In this document: positions 33,086-34,306 of the stretch, one piece after another
How the letters are laid out: each line of letters begins with the position of its first letter
Position numbering within the stretch: the first letter of the stretch is position 1
NCBI RefSeq assembly: GCF_026847645.1
Contig: NZ_JAPSMC010000032.1
Location: forward strand, 1 to 34,306
Reading direction: 5' to 3'
Length of the DNA stretch: 34,306 nt
Source of the DNA: Anoxybacillus sp. J5B_2022
GTDB taxonomy: Bacteria > Bacillota > Bacilli > Bacillales > Anoxybacillaceae
Notes under the pieces: model-generated
What the model was told of the DNA's origin: nothing
Databases searched by the model: none
Seen by the model: only the letters and a program-made list of their open reading frames with translations
Translations under genes and position numbers: made by a program

Positions 33086-34163
33086 GTACGCTCAGTTTAT
33101 CAAAGAACTCATCGATTTACCAGATGTTTTGATTCAAAAGGTGCGAAAAGAAGAAGAACGTTGGATTTTCGAACTTTCTCCCACCGAACAATGCCCGTTA
33201 TGTCCTGTCTGCTTGAAGCGTACGATCAAAATGACAGGCAAAAAGAAGCAATGGATGCATGGGTATGCTCAACGGATCGGCATCTTTTGGGTGGAACTCC
33301 CTGTGGAGCGTAGACGTTGTGGCACGTGTGGCATGACATTCAGCACTTCTTATCCCGGAATTTCCCCTCGAAGTGTAGCGACGGATGCGTTTCAGCAATG
33401 GGCAGCGCAATGTTGCATCGGAACCTCCATTCAGGCGGTGGCTCGAATGCTCCAGCTTCCTTACACGACCGTTGAACGTTGGTTTTATACCCATGCCCCT
33501 TCCTTCCTATCGAATGACATCCAACCAAAGGCAGTTTGTGTCGATGAGTTTGCGTTTCGAAAAGGACATGACTACGGAGTGGCGGTCATGGATGCCGAAA
33601 CGGGAGAAGTGTATGCCATTGAAGCAGGAAAGAACGAGGAAGCCATTGGACGTGCGTTGGCTCATGTGTCTGATTCTGTTCAGTATGTCGTGAGCGATTT
33701 GGCTCCAGCGATGAAAAAAGCCATTCAAGGGATGTGTCCGGAAGCGAAGCATGTGGTCGATGATTTTCATGTGATTCAGTTGTTTACAGAAGCGTTGGAT
33801 CGATGCCGCAAATCCTTAGGAAAAGAGGGCAAGAAACATGGGCATGTTCGGTATGTTTGCCGCTTCTTGACCCAGTGCCCCGAGAAACTCACCGAGGAGG
33901 AACGCCAAACGGTGCAGAAGTGGCAGAACGCTTGGATTCATCGATACTTGTTTTGTCCTTGTTCCGCTGTTCGTGCCATCGCAAAAGCACTTGTCAAACG
34001 AACAGATGAAATCATTTCATGCATATTGTCTCCTTATTCGAATGGGAAGATGGAGGGAACGAATAACAAGATCAAGCTGATGAAACGTCGGGGATACGGA
34101 TACCGAAATATCCAGCGTTTTGCACTGCGGGTTCGGCTAGAAACAGCTAACATACTTTCATGA
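33084..34163 (+). CDS. ISL3 family transposase
   Basis: A 359-residue DDE transposase. Residues 37-82 form a zinc-binding region (CPLCPVC and CGTC). A helix-turn-helix follows (about 112-135, SIQAVARMLQLPYTTVERW). The catalytic core has Asp154 in VDEFAFRKGHDYG, Asp205 in VVSDLAPAM and Glu324 in NGKMEGTNNKIK, all in ISL3 style. It is shorter than many members of about 400 residues because the helical insert between the second Asp and the Glu is compact; no truncation is visible. ATG 33084 follows GGAGG (33070-33074). The longer reading from 32997 lacks a ribosome site. It appears intact and potentially active. Confidence 0.9.
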   Translation: MYAQFIKELIDLPDVLIQKVRKEEERWIFELSPTEQCPLCPVCLKRTIKMTGKKKQWMHGYAQRIGIFWVELPVERRRCGTCGMTFSTSYPGISPRSVATDAFQQWAAQCCIGTSIQAVARMLQLPYTTVERWFYTHAPSFLSNDIQPKAVCVDEFAFRKGHDYGVAVMDAETGEVYAIEAGKNEEAIGRALAHVSDSVQYVVSDLAPAMKKAIQGMCPEAKHVVDDFHVIQLFTEALDRCRKSLGKEGKKHGHVRYVCRFLTQCPEKLTEEERQTVQKWQNAWIHRYLFCPCSAVRAIAKALVKRTDEIISCILSPYSNGKMEGTNNKIKLMKRRGYGYRNIQRFALRVRLETANILS

Positions 34164-34222
34164 CAGGTGCAAGTACATCTTTTGGTGATGAACCAAATAT
34201 ATACCGGCACATTAGAAAAACC

Positions 34223-34244
34223 TTAGAATTTCAATCTATTCTAA
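34223..34244. repeat. Short inverted repeat upstream of a possible gene start
   Basis: TTAGAAT (34223-34229) and ATTCTAA (34238-34244) are perfect inverted copies spaced by 8 bases, in the AT-rich sequence right of the IS. It could be an operator or chance. Confidence 0.35.
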
Positions 34245-34267
34245 ATGTGAAAAAGGAGTTTTTCAGC

Positions 34268-34306
34268 TTGCTCATTAACTGCTTGGTGAAAAAAGATGGA
34301 ATCTAT
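34268..34306 (+). CDS. Possible start of a gene running out of the window
   Basis: TTG 34268 opens a frame (MLINCLVKKDGIY) that continues to the window end. AAAAAGGAG lies about nine bases upstream. Only 13 codons are visible, so no family can be named. Confidence 0.3.
   Translation, partial: MLINCLVKKDGIY

Larger units (their letters stand above)
32956..34194 (+). mobile_element. Complete ISL3-family insertion sequence, about 1239 bp
   Basis: The left end GGCTCTTCACCACAAG (32956 onward) and the inverted right end GGTTCATCACCAAAAG (34194 backward) match at 21 of the first 25 positions. Ends beginning GGYTC are typical of ISL3 elements. The flanks AAATTTTT (32948-32955) and AAATATAT (34195-34202) agree at 6 of 8 positions, compatible with a decayed 8-bp target duplication. 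A single intact transposase gene fills the element. Confidence 0.85.

Overview
The window looks like chromosome of a thermophilic Bacillaceae bacterium of the Anoxybacillus/Geobacillus group. The proteins read like close relatives of Bacillus subtilis and especially Geobacillus enzymes: PcrA, LigA, GatCAB and RocA keep length and catalytic residue numbering. Gene order follows the B. subtilis pur-to-gat region (pur operon, yerA, yerB, yerC, pcrB, pcrA, ligA, camS/yerH, gatCAB). Species is inferred from remembered family sequences, not from a search.

Layout. Positions 1-164 hold terminators. A minus-strand GerT-like Hsp20 gene (165-611) is divergent from the pur operon. The shared spacer carries two PurR boxes, a sigma-A promoter and a guanine riboswitch with a terminator. 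The twelve pur genes purEKBCSQLFMNHD (990-13742) encode the complete PRPP-to-IMP pathway plus adenylosuccinate lyase. Most junctions overlap or are very short. The operon ends at a terminator lying inside a short MITE-like element. Next come a convergent DUF2892 membrane protein, yerA-yerB-yerC, and pcrB-pcrA-ligA-camS (archaeal-type ether lipid synthesis, repair helicase, NAD ligase, lipoprotein). rocA (proline/arginine catabolism) follows with its own promoter, a candidate cre site and a strong terminator.

On the minus strand, 25318-27728 holds a coiled-coil gene built on five identical 21-bp repeats, and adeC (adenine deaminase). adeC is preceded by a second guanine-class riboswitch, which here appears to act on translation. 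gatCAB runs divergently from adeC.

From about 31260 the composition becomes much more GC-rich. A Geobacillus-like metY gene is broken by a TAA at codon 23. It is followed by a GC-rich non-coding stretch with a 37-bp palindrome, then a complete ISL3-family insertion sequence (32956-34194) whose transposase start is buried in a 13-bp hairpin. This right end is the accessory part of the window.

The clear physiological theme is purine balance: de novo synthesis and adenine-to-hypoxanthine recycling each sit behind a guanine-sensing leader, one transcriptional and one probably translational. I found no CRISPR array, tRNA, rRNA, toxin-antitoxin or defence system, and I do not claim a wholly new system. 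The most unusual items are the adeC riboswitch, the repeat-built coiled-coil protein, the MITE carrying the operon terminator, and the metY/ISL3 region.
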